A stretch of 64,000 nucleotides of DNA from Candidatus Proruminimicrobium quisquiliarum (GCA_018433245.1 JAHDRN010000001.1:124001-188000), one strand, 5' to 3'. Positions 37,294 to 46,976 are shown, numbered from the stretch's first letter. Numbers and translations: made by a program. The notes: a model not told the origin generated them from the sequence alone.

Positions 37294-38633
37294 AAATAAT
37301 ATACGTTGTATTTTTTACATTTTTTATTTCATTAAATTTGATTGCGCAAAATGCGTTAAGTTTCGGTTATTCAAAAGATACTCTTATAGAAGCGGCTAAA
37401 AACGCCGATTACGACCTTCTCGTAAAATGCATTAGGACAAAAATCAATCCGGACTCTAAAGATCAAAACGATAATTCCGCTTTGATACTTGCCATAAATA
37501 AAGGATTTGCAAAAGGAGCGGAATTATTAATTAAAAACGGAGCAAACGTAAACGTTTCTTACAGCAGAGGCGGAATGAATTCTCTTATGCTTGCCATAAA
37601 TAAAAATATGGAATCAACAGCCGAACTTCTTATGGATTATGGAGCTGATTTTAATTCGCATTTGAACAGCAACGGATTAACGCCTCTTATGATGGCGTCT
37701 GAAAAAGGCATGACAGAACTTGTCAAATACATGATAAGATACGGCGTAAATATAAACGCAAAGACAAATGACGGAATTACGGCTTCCACGTTGGCTATGC
37801 GGGCCGGTAATTTTGAAATTGTAAAAATTTTAAATAAGGCAGGCGCCGTTCCGGGTACTTTAACAGAAGCCGTAATCACGTCCGATATACGTTTGGCGTC
37901 AAAATTTATAGGATACGGCGCGGATATAAACGAAAAGAGCGCTTTTGACAAAACACCCGTTGCAATTGCTTTTGACCACGGTAATTTTGATATGGCTTTT
38001 CTTCTTCTTTCTCATAAGGCGGATGTTAATATTGCTGATTCAAGCAATATGACTCCGCTTATGTCGGCCTGTTTATCAAATAACATAGAACTTGTGAAAC
38101 TTGCTTTAATTAATAACGCGGATGTTAATATTCAGGATATAAACGGAGTTTCTGCTTTAATGTATGCGGTTTATAAATCAAACGAAAAAATTGTTGAAGA
38201 ATTAATTAAAAACGGGGCAAACGTAAATGTTGTTGATAATAATAACGTAACCCCTCTTGCCGTAGCCGTTAATAAAAGGAACGTTAAAATTGCGGATATG
38301 CTGATAAAAAAAGGCGCTTATATTAACGAAAAACAGAATAACAACGACAGATATCTTAATATGGCGGTTAACGTAAATGATATTCAGATGGTTTTATTTT
38401 TAATCAGTAAAGGAGCCAGAGTTAACGCAAGAGACGCGGACGGCGTTACGCCTCTTATGATCGCAAGTTCAAAAGGTTATTACGATATAGTTAAAATATT
38501 AATAAAAAATAAAGCGAAAGCAAGAATTAAAGATAATAAAGGACTGACTGCGTTGGATTATGCAAGAAACAGCGGGAATTTGGAATTAATTAAATTCCTT
38601 GAATACGTGTTAAACGTTATAGAGAATAAATAA
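37290..38633 (+). CDS. Secreted ankyrin-repeat protein
   Basis: A 447-residue protein with a signal peptide (hydrophobic 3-19, probable cleavage near IAQ-NA) followed by about twelve ankyrin repeats (approximately 30-440; repeated G.TPLM.A...G and LI..GA.VN patterns). Ankyrin arrays bind partner proteins; export implies a periplasmic or secreted location, distinct from the cytoplasmic TPR protein encoded upstream. The start codon overlaps the TPR stop (ATGA). It could act in host interaction or envelope assembly; both are guesses. No catalytic residues are visible. Confidence 0.85.
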   Translation: MKIIYVVFFTFFISLNLIAQNALSFGYSKDTLIEAAKNADYDLLVKCIRTKINPDSKDQNDNSALILAINKGFAKGAELLIKNGANVNVSYSRGGMNSLMLAINKNMESTAELLMDYGADFNSHLNSNGLTPLMMASEKGMTELVKYMIRYGVNINAKTNDGITASTLAMRAGNFEIVKILNKAGAVPGTLTEAVITSDIRLASKFIGYGADINEKSAFDKTPVAIAFDHGNFDMAFLLLSHKADVNIADSSNMTPLMSACLSNNIELVKLALINNADVNIQDINGVSALMYAVYKSNEKIVEELIKNGANVNVVDNNNVTPLAVAVNKRNVKIADMLIKKGAYINEKQNNNDRYLNMAVNVNDIQMVLFLISKGARVNARDADGVTPLMIASSKGYYDIVKILIKNKAKARIKDNKGLTALDYARNSGNLELIKFLEYVLNVIENK

Positions 38634-38634
38634 A

Positions 38635-39090
38635 ATGACAAAAAATATAATTGAAAAAATATTTAAAGACGCAGACGTAATAAATGACGTAAAATTTTTA
38701 AAAAATTTGGATTTTTTTAAAAATTTCGGTGATAAACAGTTAAACAGGGTTACTCAAATAATATACAAAAAAAATTATATGAAAGGGGAAGTTTTGTATA
38801 ACTGCGGAGAAGAAGCGAAAATGTTTTTTATTTTGAAATACGGTAAGACCGAACTCGACTGCGCGGGAAAAAATATAAGCGTGCAGTCCGGAAAGTTCAT
38901 AAATTCGGATAATATTTCAACTCATCAGTTTTATACGGCTCAGGCAAGAGCATCCGAAGATAGTTTTGTTTATATAGTATACAAGCAGGAATTTGAAGAG
39001 TTGTTTGCAAAAAGGACCATAAATTTCGATACGTTAAAAAAATTATTTGAAAAGGTAAGAAATGTTTTCAAAAAACAGTCCCGTAACTAA
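38635..39090 (+). CDS. Cyclic-nucleotide-binding-fold protein, degenerate
   Basis: A 151-residue protein with the beta-barrel pattern of the cNMP-binding domain (KNLDFFKNFGDKQLNRV, YMKGEVLYNCGEEAKMFFIL), ending in helices. The phosphate-binding cassette normally holds G-E-x-A/S and a conserved Arg; here the corresponding segment (GKFINSDNISTHQFY) has neither the Glu nor that Arg, so cAMP or cGMP binding is doubtful. No helix-turn-helix follows. It starts 1 base after the ankyrin stop and overlaps the permease gene by 29 bases, so it is translationally coupled and probably works with the permease or TPR protein. Confidence 0.75.
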   Translation: MTKNIIEKIFKDADVINDVKFLKNLDFFKNFGDKQLNRVTQIIYKKNYMKGEVLYNCGEEAKMFFILKYGKTELDCAGKNISVQSGKFINSDNISTHQFYTAQARASEDSFVYIVYKQEFEELFAKRTINFDTLKKLFEKVRNVFKKQSRN

Positions 39091-40126
39091 AAATTTTATT
39101 ATCATGCTTATTATTACAGCCTCGGCATTGTTTTTTTTATATTTATGCAGGGCTATTCTGTTTCCTTTTATAATATCCGTTTTTTTGGCCTACCTGTTTT
39201 CGCCGCTTGTAAATAAAATAATGCTTTTTGGTCTTAAAAGATGGGTTGCTGTTGTAATTTTAACTTTAATTTTTGCCGCAGTTGTCGCAGTAACGGTTAT
39301 AAAAATAGCGCCGATTATCTACGGGGAAATAAATGTGCTTGCCGATAATTTCCCGTCATATTCGGAGAAAGTAAAAGATTTTACCTCTTCTTTAAGCGTT
39401 AAAATATCGGGATATGTTCCTGTTGACAACCAAAATTATATAGTTGAAAAAATAAAAGAACAGTCGGGTGAAATAGCCGCAAAAGCCGTAAATGAAGTAA
39501 CATATCTTGTAAAAAAACTCTTTTCTTTTATTTATGTCATAGTCTTTTTGCCGGTTCTTACTTTTTTTATGCTTCTAGAATTTGATAATATAAAAAAGTT
39601 TATAATAGATATAGTGCCGGCAAAATATACCGAAACCGTAATATCTGTTTACTATGAGGCAAGTTCTGTTTTGTCAAAATATATAAGAGGACAGATTATA
39701 GAAGTTATATTTGTCGGGACATTAACCGTAGCCGGTCTTAGCATCTTGGGCGTAAATTATGCTTTCATTATAGGTATAATTGCCGGACTGTTTAATTTAG
39801 TTCCTTATCTCGGGCCTCTTTCCGGATTAATAATGGGGGTAACCGTAACTGCGATACAGTTTCAGTCTTTAGCGATGGTTTTAAAAGTAGTAATACTATT
39901 TTTTATAATACAGCAGACGGATAATCATATAATACAGCCTGTCGTTATAGGAAAAACCGTAAATTTAAGTCCTGTCGCTATGATTTTTGCTCTTGTGGCA
40001 GGAGCTGAAATATTCGGTATTTTAGGCATGATATTTGCGGTTCCGGTTGTGGCTTTAATTAAAAATTTAATTTTAATATTTATCAAGAGATACAAGAGGA
40101 CGGGGGCTTATGGAAAATCATGTTGA
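39062..40126 (+). CDS. AI-2E / PerM family membrane transporter
   Basis: A 354-residue member of the UPF0118/AI-2E exporter-like family with about eight spans: two at the N-terminus, a large hydrophilic loop (about 65-150) and a C-terminal bundle. The family blocks PFIISVFLAYLFSPLVNKI and an IIQPVVIGKTVNLSP stretch are present. Family members are linked to export of quorum signals, Na+/H+ exchange and other solutes, so the substrate is not certain. It begins inside the cNMP gene with an AAGG ribosome binding site and overlaps glgB by 17 bases, making a fully coupled cluster. Confidence 0.85.
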   Translation: MFSKNSPVTKNFIIMLIITASALFFLYLCRAILFPFIISVFLAYLFSPLVNKIMLFGLKRWVAVVILTLIFAAVVAVTVIKIAPIIYGEINVLADNFPSYSEKVKDFTSSLSVKISGYVPVDNQNYIVEKIKEQSGEIAAKAVNEVTYLVKKLFSFIYVIVFLPVLTFFMLLEFDNIKKFIIDIVPAKYTETVISVYYEASSVLSKYIRGQIIEVIFVGTLTVAGLSILGVNYAFIIGIIAGLFNLVPYLGPLSGLIMGVTVTAIQFQSLAMVLKVVILFFIIQQTDNHIIQPVVIGKTVNLSPVAMIFALVAGAEIFGILGMIFAVPVVALIKNLILIFIKRYKRTGAYGKSC

Positions 40127-42023
40127 GGCTTATTCGCTTTTCAGCCAGCAGGACATTTATCTTTTTAAAGAAGGCAGTTTGTTTAAACTTTACGAACGCC
40201 TCGGATCGCATCAGATAAATTATAAGGACAGAGACGGAGTTTATTTTGCCGTATGGGCGCCAAACGCCAAACATGTGTCCGTAATAGGCGATTTCAATTA
40301 CTGGGATAAATGGACGCATCCTCTTAATGCGCGCGGCGACGGTTCAGGGATATGGGAAGGTTTTATACCTTATATGAAACAGGGCGATACGTATAAATAT
40401 TTTATAATGTCTCATCATAATAATTATTCCGTTGAAAAGGCCGATCCTCTTGCGTTTCACTGTGAAACGCCTCAGAAAACAGGCTCAAAAGTTTGGAACA
40501 TTGACTATGAATGGAATGATGATAAATGGATGAAAATAAGATATAAAAACAACAGCCATAAAGCTCCCATGTCTATTTATGAAATGCATCTTGGGTCATG
40601 GCGCAGAAAACCCGAAGAAAATAACAGAATGCTTTCCTATAGGGAAATAGCAGACCAGCTTAAGGATTACTGTGTTGAAATGAATTTTACCCACGTTGAA
40701 CTGATGCCGATAATGGAGCATCCGTTTTATGCTTCATGGGGTTATCAGACCACAGGATATTTTGCTCCGACAAGCAGATACGGCACTCCTCAGGATCTTA
40801 TGTATATGATAGACGTTCTTCATCAGGCAGGTATCGGAGTAATAATGGACTGGGTTCCGTCTCATTTTCCTACCGATATGCACGGACTTTCTTTTTTTGA
40901 CGGTACGCATTTATACGAACATGCCGATCAAAGGAAAGGATTTCATCCGGACTGGAAAAGCGCCATATTTAATTACGGAAGAAACGAAGTAAAATGTTTT
41001 CTTATATCTTCTGCTTTATTTTGGCTTGAAAAATACCATATAGACGGCATAAGAGTAGACGCCGTAGCTTCAATGCTTTATCTTGATTATTCAAGAAAAG
41101 ACGGTGAATGGCTGCCTAACAAATACGGCGGGAAAGAAAATATAGAAGCGATAGATTTCTTAAAGAGATTAAATCACGTAGTTTATGAAAATCATAACGA
41201 CGTTCAAATGATAGCCGAAGAATCAACGGCGTGGCCTATGGTTTCAAAGCCTACTTATCTCGGTGGGCTTGGATTCGGTTTTAAATGGAATATGGGCTGG
41301 ATGAACGATACCTTAAGATATTTTAAAACAGACCCGGTTTTTAGAAAATATAACCATACAAATCTTACTTTCAGTCTGCTTTATGCTTTCAGCGAACAGT
41401 TTATGCTTCCTTTTTCACACGACGAAGTAACGCAGGGAAAGGGTTCTTTAGTCGGCAAAATGCCGGGCGACGAATGGCAGCGCTTTGCTAATTTAAGACT
41501 GCTTATAGGTTATATGTATGGACATCCCGGCAAGAAACTTTTGTTTATGGGTTCAGAATTCGGGCAGGTAAGAGAATGGATGCATGATGAAAGCCTTGAA
41601 TGGCATGTTTTGCAATTCTGGCAGCATTCAGGAATGCAGAACTGGGTAAAAGACGTAAACCGCGTTTATAAAAATGAAAAGGCCCTTTTTGAAGACGATA
41701 ACAGCTGGTCAGGTTTTGAATGGGTAGACTGCAACGATACAGATAACAGCGTTTTGAGTTTTTTAAGAAAATCGCCGTCTACGGGCGAAGTTATATTGTG
41801 CGTTTTAAATTTCAATCCTGTCCCTAAACATAATTATAAAGTCGGAGTTACAAAAGGCGGAAAATGGCAGGAACTTTTGAACAGCGATTCGTCAGTTTAT
41901 TTCGGAAGCAATATGGGCAATTTGGGGCAAGTTGAAGCTTACGAATATTCAACGCATGCAAAACCATATACGATTGAAGTAACTCTTCCTCCTTTAAGTG
42001 CCGTATATTTTAAACATAAATAA
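40110..42023 (+). CDS. glgB: 1,4-alpha-glucan branching enzyme
   Basis: A 637-residue GH13 enzyme introducing alpha-1,6 branches in glycogen. The N-terminal CBM48-like domain (about 30-120) contains VYFAVWAPNAKHVSVIGDF; the catalytic barrel has the nucleophile Asp in IDGIRVDAVASMLYLDY, the acid/base Glu in MIAEESTAWP and Asp in PFSHDEVTQGKGSL. Length is close to the short GlgB form. It overlaps the permease gene and is last in its operon, ahead of a strong terminator. Other glycogen genes (glgA, glgC, glgP) are not in the window. Confidence 0.96.
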   Translation: MENHVEAYSLFSQQDIYLFKEGSLFKLYERLGSHQINYKDRDGVYFAVWAPNAKHVSVIGDFNYWDKWTHPLNARGDGSGIWEGFIPYMKQGDTYKYFIMSHHNNYSVEKADPLAFHCETPQKTGSKVWNIDYEWNDDKWMKIRYKNNSHKAPMSIYEMHLGSWRRKPEENNRMLSYREIADQLKDYCVEMNFTHVELMPIMEHPFYASWGYQTTGYFAPTSRYGTPQDLMYMIDVLHQAGIGVIMDWVPSHFPTDMHGLSFFDGTHLYEHADQRKGFHPDWKSAIFNYGRNEVKCFLISSALFWLEKYHIDGIRVDAVASMLYLDYSRKDGEWLPNKYGGKENIEAIDFLKRLNHVVYENHNDVQMIAEESTAWPMVSKPTYLGGLGFGFKWNMGWMNDTLRYFKTDPVFRKYNHTNLTFSLLYAFSEQFMLPFSHDEVTQGKGSLVGKMPGDEWQRFANLRLLIGYMYGHPGKKLLFMGSEFGQVREWMHDESLEWHVLQFWQHSGMQNWVKDVNRVYKNEKALFEDDNSWSGFEWVDCNDTDNSVLSFLRKSPSTGEVILCVLNFNPVPKHNYKVGVTKGGKWQELLNSDSSVYFGSNMGNLGQVEAYEYSTHAKPYTIEVTLPPLSAVYFKHK

Positions 42024-42036
42024 AATAAATCATATA

Positions 42037-42067
42037 AGCGCCCGTTTTAAAACGGGCGCTTTTTTTG
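42037..42067 (+). terminator. Terminator after glgB
   Basis: A perfect 24-base palindrome: AGCGCCCGTTTT (42037-42048) and AAAACGGGCGCT (42049-42060), followed by a T tract to 42066. Intrinsic terminator closing the TPR-glgB cluster. Confidence 0.94.
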
Positions 42068-42068
42068 T

Positions 42069-42097
42069 TTGAAAATTCAAGTCTTTTTTGGTAAAAT
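42069..42097 (+). promoter_or_regulatory. alaS promoter, predicted leaderless
   Basis: TTGAAA (42069-42074) and TAAAAT (42092-42097) are 17 bases apart. Only 8 bases separate the -10 from ATG 42106, so the transcript would start within a base or two of the codon. No Shine-Dalgarno is visible. Confidence 0.6.
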
Positions 42098-42105
42098 CTT
42101 CCATT

Positions 42106-44742
42106 ATGAATACACAATCATCAAACATAAGGAAAACTTTTTTGGACTTTTTTGAAAAAAAAGGTTCGCAGATTGTATCATCAGATTCTCTCGTTCCGAC
42201 GGGAGATAAATCTCTTCTTTTTACTTCGGCAGGGATGGTTCAGTTTAAAAAACATTTTTTGGGACAGAGTAAAGACAAATTTACAAAAGCGGCTACTTCG
42301 CAGAAATGCTTCAGAACATCTGACATAGAGCAGGTCGGAATCACAAACAGACATCTTACTTTTTTTGAAATGCTCGGAAATTTTTCGTTCGGAGACTATT
42401 TTAAAAATGAAGCCATAATTTGGGCGTGGGATTTTCTGACAAACATTATGCAGCTTCCTAAAGATAAGCTGTATATAACTATTTATAAAGACGATGAAGA
42501 AGCCGGCGAAATATGGAAGAAGATAATACCTGCTTCAAAAATAATAAAAATGGGCGACGATACTAATTTTTGGAATATGGGCCCGACAGGACCGTGCGGA
42601 CCGTGTTCCGAAATATTGATAGATTTGGGACCTGAAATGAGCTGCGGAAAGCCGGACTGCGGTCCGTGGTGCAGCTGTAACAGATATCTTGAAATTTGGA
42701 ATCTTGTTTTTACGCAGTTTGACAGACAGCAAGACGGCAGTTTAAAGCCGCTTCCTAGAAAAAATATAGATACCGGTATGGGACTTGAAAGACTTGTAGC
42801 CGTGGCAAACGGGAAGAAAAACGTTTTTGAAACAGATTTGTTTGTTCCGATAATGGAAGAATCGGCCGAGATTTTAAAAGTAAAGATGAATGATAATCTT
42901 GCAAAATTGAGAATGATCGCCGATCATTCAAGAGCGGTTACGTTTTTGATATCCGACGGAATACTTCCTTCAAACGAAGGAAGAGGCTACGTATTAAGAA
43001 GAATTTTAAGAAGAGCATTAAGACAGGGAGTCGTATTCGGCAAGAACGAACCGTTTATTTATAAGCTTGTAGACAGCGTAAATAAAATAATGGAACCTGC
43101 TTATCCGGAACTTTCACAGAGACTTGATAATATAAAGACGATGGTTAAAGTTGAAGAGGAAAAATTTCTTGAAACTTTAAGCACGGGTACCGATATATTA
43201 AACGGCATCATAAACGAATATGAAAACAAAAAAATAAAAATAATTAACGGAAGCGACGTTTTCAAACTTTACGATACTTACGGATTTCCTCAGGAACTTA
43301 CAAAAGAAATAGTTCAGGAAAAAGGCCTTACGATAGACGAAGAAGGTTTTATTGAAGAAAAGAAAAAGGCTCAGGAAAAATCAAGAAGCGCATGGGCAGG
43401 ATCGGGCGAAAAAGATATAACTTTTTATTCGATACTTCACAAAGAATTCGGAGATACGGGTTTTAAAGGATATAATCAGGATAATCTGGAAGTAAAGGTT
43501 TTAGCGATACTTAAAGACGATAAAAGAGCAGATTCTCTTTCAAAAGGGGAAACAGGCGAAATTATTCTTGACGCTACTCCTTTTTACGCAGAATCGGGCG
43601 GACAGGTTGCCGATAACGGAAGTCTTTCAAATAATGATAATGTCCGGATTACGGTATCAGAAGTTTCAAAACCCATAGGAAGTCTTTTCGTTCATAAAGT
43701 CACGGTTGAAAACGGAAGCGTTAAAGCCGGAGATATTTTAACGGCTTCAATAAATACGTGCAAAAGAATTCAGACTGCAAGACATCATACCGCTACTCAT
43801 CTGCTTCAAAAAGCGCTGAGAACCGTTCTCGGTTCGCATGTTGCTCAGGCAGGTTCTCTTGTGTCGGAAGATATTTTGAGGTTTGACTTCAGCCATTTTA
43901 AAGCTTTAACGAAAGACGAACTTGTTTTAGTTGAAAAAACGGTAAATTCAAGTATAAGAAAGAATTTCAAAGTTTCAATTGAAGAAATGTCAATGGATCA
44001 GGCAAGGCAAAAGGGAGCGACTGCGCTTTTTGGAGAAAAATACGGAGACACGGTAAGAGCTGTTACTGTCGGATGCGATATGGAAACTTATTCAATGGAA
44101 CTTTGCGGCGGAACGCATGTTAAAAGAACAGGCGATATAGGCGCTTTTAAGATAATATCCGAAACATCAATCGGAAGCGGAGTAAGAAGAATTGAAGCTG
44201 TTGCCGGAAGAGCCGCCGATAAATATTTCAGCGAGCTTGAAGAAAATTTTGAAGCTATAGCGTCAAAATTAAAAACCTCTGCAAAATCAGTTAATGCTTC
44301 AATAGATAAGCTTATTGAAGAAGTTAAAAAATACGAATCGGAAAATGCAGCCTTAAAAAGTAAACTGATAGCCGGGGAAATAGACGAATATATAAAAAAT
44401 GCAAAAGATATAAACGGAGTAAAAACGGTCGCGTTTGACGTAAAAGGAATTGATGTAAAATCACTGAGAGAAATGTCAGATAAACTCAGAGAGAAACTTC
44501 CGTCTTCAGTTGCCGTAATAGTTTCGGTTACAGACGATAAAGTTTCTTTTATAGTTTCAATTGACCAGACGCTTGTCAAAAAAGGATATCACGCGGGCAA
44601 AATAGCGAAAGCTTTTGCTGCAAAGATAGAAGGTTCGGGCGGCGGCAAACCTGATTTTGCGCAAGGCGGCGGGAAGAATATATCCAAAGCCGTTGAAATC
44701 ATAAAAAATACGGAGGAATTGGCTCAGGTTTTAAAAGTCTGA
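42106..44742 (+). CDS. alaS: Alanyl-tRNA synthetase
   Basis: An 878-residue class II synthetase charging tRNA-Ala. The catalytic domain has RKTFLDFFEKKG, VPTGDKSLLFTSAGMVQFK and the synthetase motif 2 area; the editing domain has the zinc-binding HHTATHL and CGGTH motifs; the C-Ala domain is coiled (about 720-780) and ends EIIKNTEELAQVLK-type helices. A TTG at 42088 would extend the frame but lies between the promoter -35 and -10, so ATG 42106 is preferred. All key residues are present and length is normal. Confidence 0.97.
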   Translation: MNTQSSNIRKTFLDFFEKKGSQIVSSDSLVPTGDKSLLFTSAGMVQFKKHFLGQSKDKFTKAATSQKCFRTSDIEQVGITNRHLTFFEMLGNFSFGDYFKNEAIIWAWDFLTNIMQLPKDKLYITIYKDDEEAGEIWKKIIPASKIIKMGDDTNFWNMGPTGPCGPCSEILIDLGPEMSCGKPDCGPWCSCNRYLEIWNLVFTQFDRQQDGSLKPLPRKNIDTGMGLERLVAVANGKKNVFETDLFVPIMEESAEILKVKMNDNLAKLRMIADHSRAVTFLISDGILPSNEGRGYVLRRILRRALRQGVVFGKNEPFIYKLVDSVNKIMEPAYPELSQRLDNIKTMVKVEEEKFLETLSTGTDILNGIINEYENKKIKIINGSDVFKLYDTYGFPQELTKEIVQEKGLTIDEEGFIEEKKKAQEKSRSAWAGSGEKDITFYSILHKEFGDTGFKGYNQDNLEVKVLAILKDDKRADSLSKGETGEIILDATPFYAESGGQVADNGSLSNNDNVRITVSEVSKPIGSLFVHKVTVENGSVKAGDILTASINTCKRIQTARHHTATHLLQKALRTVLGSHVAQAGSLVSEDILRFDFSHFKALTKDELVLVEKTVNSSIRKNFKVSIEEMSMDQARQKGATALFGEKYGDTVRAVTVGCDMETYSMELCGGTHVKRTGDIGAFKIISETSIGSGVRRIEAVAGRAADKYFSELEENFEAIASKLKTSAKSVNASIDKLIEEVKKYESENAALKSKLIAGEIDEYIKNAKDINGVKTVAFDVKGIDVKSLREMSDKLREKLPSSVAVIVSVTDDKVSFIVSIDQTLVKKGYHAGKIAKAFAAKIEGSGGGKPDFAQGGGKNISKAVEIIKNTEELAQVLKV

Positions 44743-44753
44743 GTTAAGCGAAA

Positions 44754-45293
44754 ATGACTAAAAAATTACTGTCATTATCTGCCATAGGCAAAGACCAGAC
44801 GGGAATAGTAAGTTCAATTTCGGAAGTTTTGTTTGAAATGGGATGCAATATAGAAAATTCCACGATGACTCTTTTATCGGGTCAGTTTGCCATGATTCTT
44901 TTGATAGCATATCCGAAAACAGCCGACGTTTCAAAAATAAAATCAAAACTTAAAGCCGTATTTAATAATCTGGGACTTCATTCTTCGGTAAACGAAATAG
45001 ACGACAATACTAAAAATATCAAAACTTACGGCGATTATGTAATATCTCTTTATGGCGCCGATAAGCCCGGCATAGTTTACAATATAAGCAAATATCTTTC
45101 AGATAATAATGTGAATATAACCGACGTTCAGACTTCCGTAGTAGGCGTAAAAGATAAAGTATATATAATGCTTATCGAAATACAGCTGCCGTCCGGTTTT
45201 AAGATAGAAAATCTAAAATCAGCCATGAAAGATTTGGCAGCCAAAATTATGGTTGACATTTCAATTAATCAGGCCGATACTTCAGAGATATAA
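44754..45293 (+). CDS. Tandem ACT-domain protein (GcvR-like)
   Basis: A 179-residue protein with two ACT domains: residues 4-85 (LSLSAIGKDQTGIVSSISEVLFEMGCNIENS-type pattern) and 92-175 (GDYVISLYGADKPGIVYNISKYL, then NVNITDVQTSVV). This is the arrangement of glycine-cleavage transcriptional repressor (GcvR)-like proteins, which bind an amino acid and modulate a partner. There is no DNA-binding domain. It lies 11 bases after alaS and 2 bases before def, so ligand sensing may connect to translation; this is inference. Confidence 0.85.
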   Translation: MTKKLLSLSAIGKDQTGIVSSISEVLFEMGCNIENSTMTLLSGQFAMILLIAYPKTADVSKIKSKLKAVFNNLGLHSSVNEIDDNTKNIKTYGDYVISLYGADKPGIVYNISKYLSDNNVNITDVQTSVVGVKDKVYIMLIEIQLPSGFKIENLKSAMKDLAAKIMVDISINQADTSEI

Positions 45294-45295
45294 AA

Positions 45296-45790
45296 GTGGC
45301 TATTTTAAGAATTTTAACGATTCCCGATCCTGTTTTAAAACAGATATCGGCGCCTGTTGAAATGATAAGCCCTCAGGTTGTCAATCTTATAAAAGATATG
45401 CAGGAAACTATGACGTCGTCTAATTTTTGCGTGGGGATAGCGGCTCCTCAAATCGGAGTATTATCAAGAATAATAGTCGTAGACGTTTCTCTTAACCCTA
45501 AACCGCACAGAAATAACGGGCTTCTTGTAATGATAAATCCGCAAATAACTTATTCATCGGGAAAACTTAAATCAAGAGAAGGCTGTTTGAGCGTACCCGA
45601 ATTTACGGGAAATGTTTCAAGAAAAGATAAAATTACGGTTGAATATCTTGATATAAGCGGCAAAAAACAGGCTCTTAATACAAGCGGGTTTGAATCAATA
45701 GTAATCCAGCATGAAATAGACCATCTTGACGGCATAGTTTTTCTTGACAAGGTATCGTCTTTAAAAACTGATATTTTTAAACGCGTTTAA
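45296..45790 (+). CDS. def: Peptide deformylase
   Basis: A 164-residue metalloenzyme removing the formyl group from N-terminal methionine of nascent proteins. All three catalytic motifs are present: GIAAPQIG (motif 1), REGCLSVP (motif 2, metal-ligand Cys) and QHEIDHLDG (motif 3, two His and Glu). The start is GTG at 45296, giving MAILRILTIPDPVLKQ, which matches family N-termini. It follows the ACT gene by 2 bases. The region after its stop holds the gap promoter. Confidence 0.96.
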   Translation: MAILRILTIPDPVLKQISAPVEMISPQVVNLIKDMQETMTSSNFCVGIAAPQIGVLSRIIVVDVSLNPKPHRNNGLLVMINPQITYSSGKLKSREGCLSVPEFTGNVSRKDKITVEYLDISGKKQALNTSGFESIVIQHEIDHLDGIVFLDKVSSLKTDIFKRV

Positions 45791-45803
45791 TCCGCGGGTT
45801 TGT

Positions 45804-45835
45804 TTGACAATAATTACATATTTTTATAGTATAAA
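45804..45835 (+). promoter_or_regulatory. Candidate gap promoter
   Basis: TTGACA at 45804-45809. Two possible -10 boxes follow: TATAGT (45825-45830, spacing 15) or TATAAA (45830-45835, spacing 20); neither spacing is ideal. The leader runs about 50 bases to a GGAGGA ribosome binding site just before the gap ATG. Confidence 0.45.
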
Positions 45836-45889
45836 TAGAAATTTATCTAATAAACAGGTAAAAAATATAAATAATCGGAGGACACAAAA

Positions 45890-46906
45890 ATGGCAGTTAA
45901 AGTTGCAATTAATGGTTTTGGTCGTATCGGCCGTCTCGCATTCAGACAGATGTTCGGCGCAAAGGGATATGAAGTCGTTGCTATCAACGATTTGACAAGC
46001 CCTAAGATGTTGGCTCACTTACTCAAGTATGATTCAGCTCAGGGAAGATATGCTTTGGCAGACAAAGTTCAGTCTACCGATAATTCAATCATAGTTGACG
46101 GAAAAGAAATTATAATCTACAAAGAAAAAGACGCAAACGCTCTTCCTTGGGGAAAGCTTGGCGTAGACGTAGTTCTTGAATGTACCGGATTTTACGTATC
46201 TAAAGAAAAATCACAGGCTCATATAAATGCCGGCGCAAAGAAAGTCGTTATATCGGCTCCTGCAGGAACAGATCTTCCTACGGTAGTATTTAACGTAAAC
46301 CACAAAACTTTGAAACCTTCAGACAATATAATATCTGCGGCTTCTTGTACTACAAACTGCTTGGCTCCTATGGCAAAAGCTCTTAACGACTTTGCTCCTA
46401 TACAGACAGGTATCATGACAACAGTTCATGCTTATACGGGAGACCAGATGACTCTTGACGGACCTCATCCTAAAGGCGATTTGAGAAGAGCAAGAGCGGC
46501 AGCGGCAAACATAGTTCCTAATTCAACAGGCGCGGCAAAGGCAATAGGTCTTGTTATTCCTGAATTGAATAAGAAACTTATCGGTTCTGCACAGAGAGTT
46601 CCTACAATTACAGGTTCTACAACAATATTGATTGCAGTTGTAAAAGGAAAAGATATTACGAAAGAAGCTGTCAACGAAGCAATGAAAAAAGCTTCAGATG
46701 AATCTTTCGGTTATACCGAAGAAGAACTTGTTTCTTCAGACGTTATCGGCATAAACTTTGGTTCTTTGTTCGATGCAACTCAGACAATGGTTATAAAAAT
46801 TGACGACGATACATATCAGGTTCAGGTTGTTTCTTGGTACGATAACGAAAACAGCTATACAAGCCAGATGGTTCGCACAATTAAGTATTTTGCAGAATTG
46901 GCATAA
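45890..46906 (+). CDS. gap: Glyceraldehyde-3-phosphate dehydrogenase
   Basis: A 338-residue type I GAPDH carrying out the oxidative step of glycolysis. The NAD-binding start [16 protein letters not shown] and the aspartate in INDLT indicate NAD specificity. The catalytic cysteine lies in [12 protein letters not shown], the histidine in HAYTGDQ, and phosphate-site residues near [20 protein letters not shown] clear GGAGGA is 9 bases upstream of the ATG. The gene has its own promoter after def and a terminator 38 bases downstream, before pgk. Confidence 0.98.
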   Translation: MAVKVAINGFGRIGRLAFRQMFGAKGYEVVAINDLTSPKMLAHLLKYDSAQGRYALADKVQSTDNSIIVDGKEIIIYKEKDANALPWGKLGVDVVLECTGFYVSKEKSQAHINAGAKKVVISAPAGTDLPTVVFNVNHKTLKPSDNIISAASCTTNCLAPMAKALNDFAPIQTGIMTTVHAYTGDQMTLDGPHPKGDLRRARAAAANIVPNSTGAAKAIGLVIPELNKKLIGSAQRVPTITGSTTILIAVVKGKDITKEAVNEAMKKASDESFGYTEEELVSSDVIGINFGSLFDATQTMVIKIDDDTYQVQVVSWYDNENSYTSQMVRTIKYFAELA

Positions 46907-46943
46907 TAAAATGTCTTTTCTGAAAAAATAAGTTATTTTGAAT

Positions 46944-46976
46944 CGGGTCCGGCTTTTATTCCGGACCCGGTTTTTT
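46944..46976 (+). terminator. Terminator between gap and pgk
   Basis: CGGGTCCGG (46944-46952) pairs with CCGGACCCG (46961-46969), 8-base loop, followed by GTTTTTT to 46976. Only 31 bases then remain before the pgk ATG, too few for an obvious new promoter, so this may act as a partial terminator that sets the gap:pgk ratio. Confidence 0.9.

Noticed and set aside
42088-42105. TTG start for alaS
   Set aside because: It lies between the promoter -35 and -10; ATG 42106 gives the usual N-terminus.
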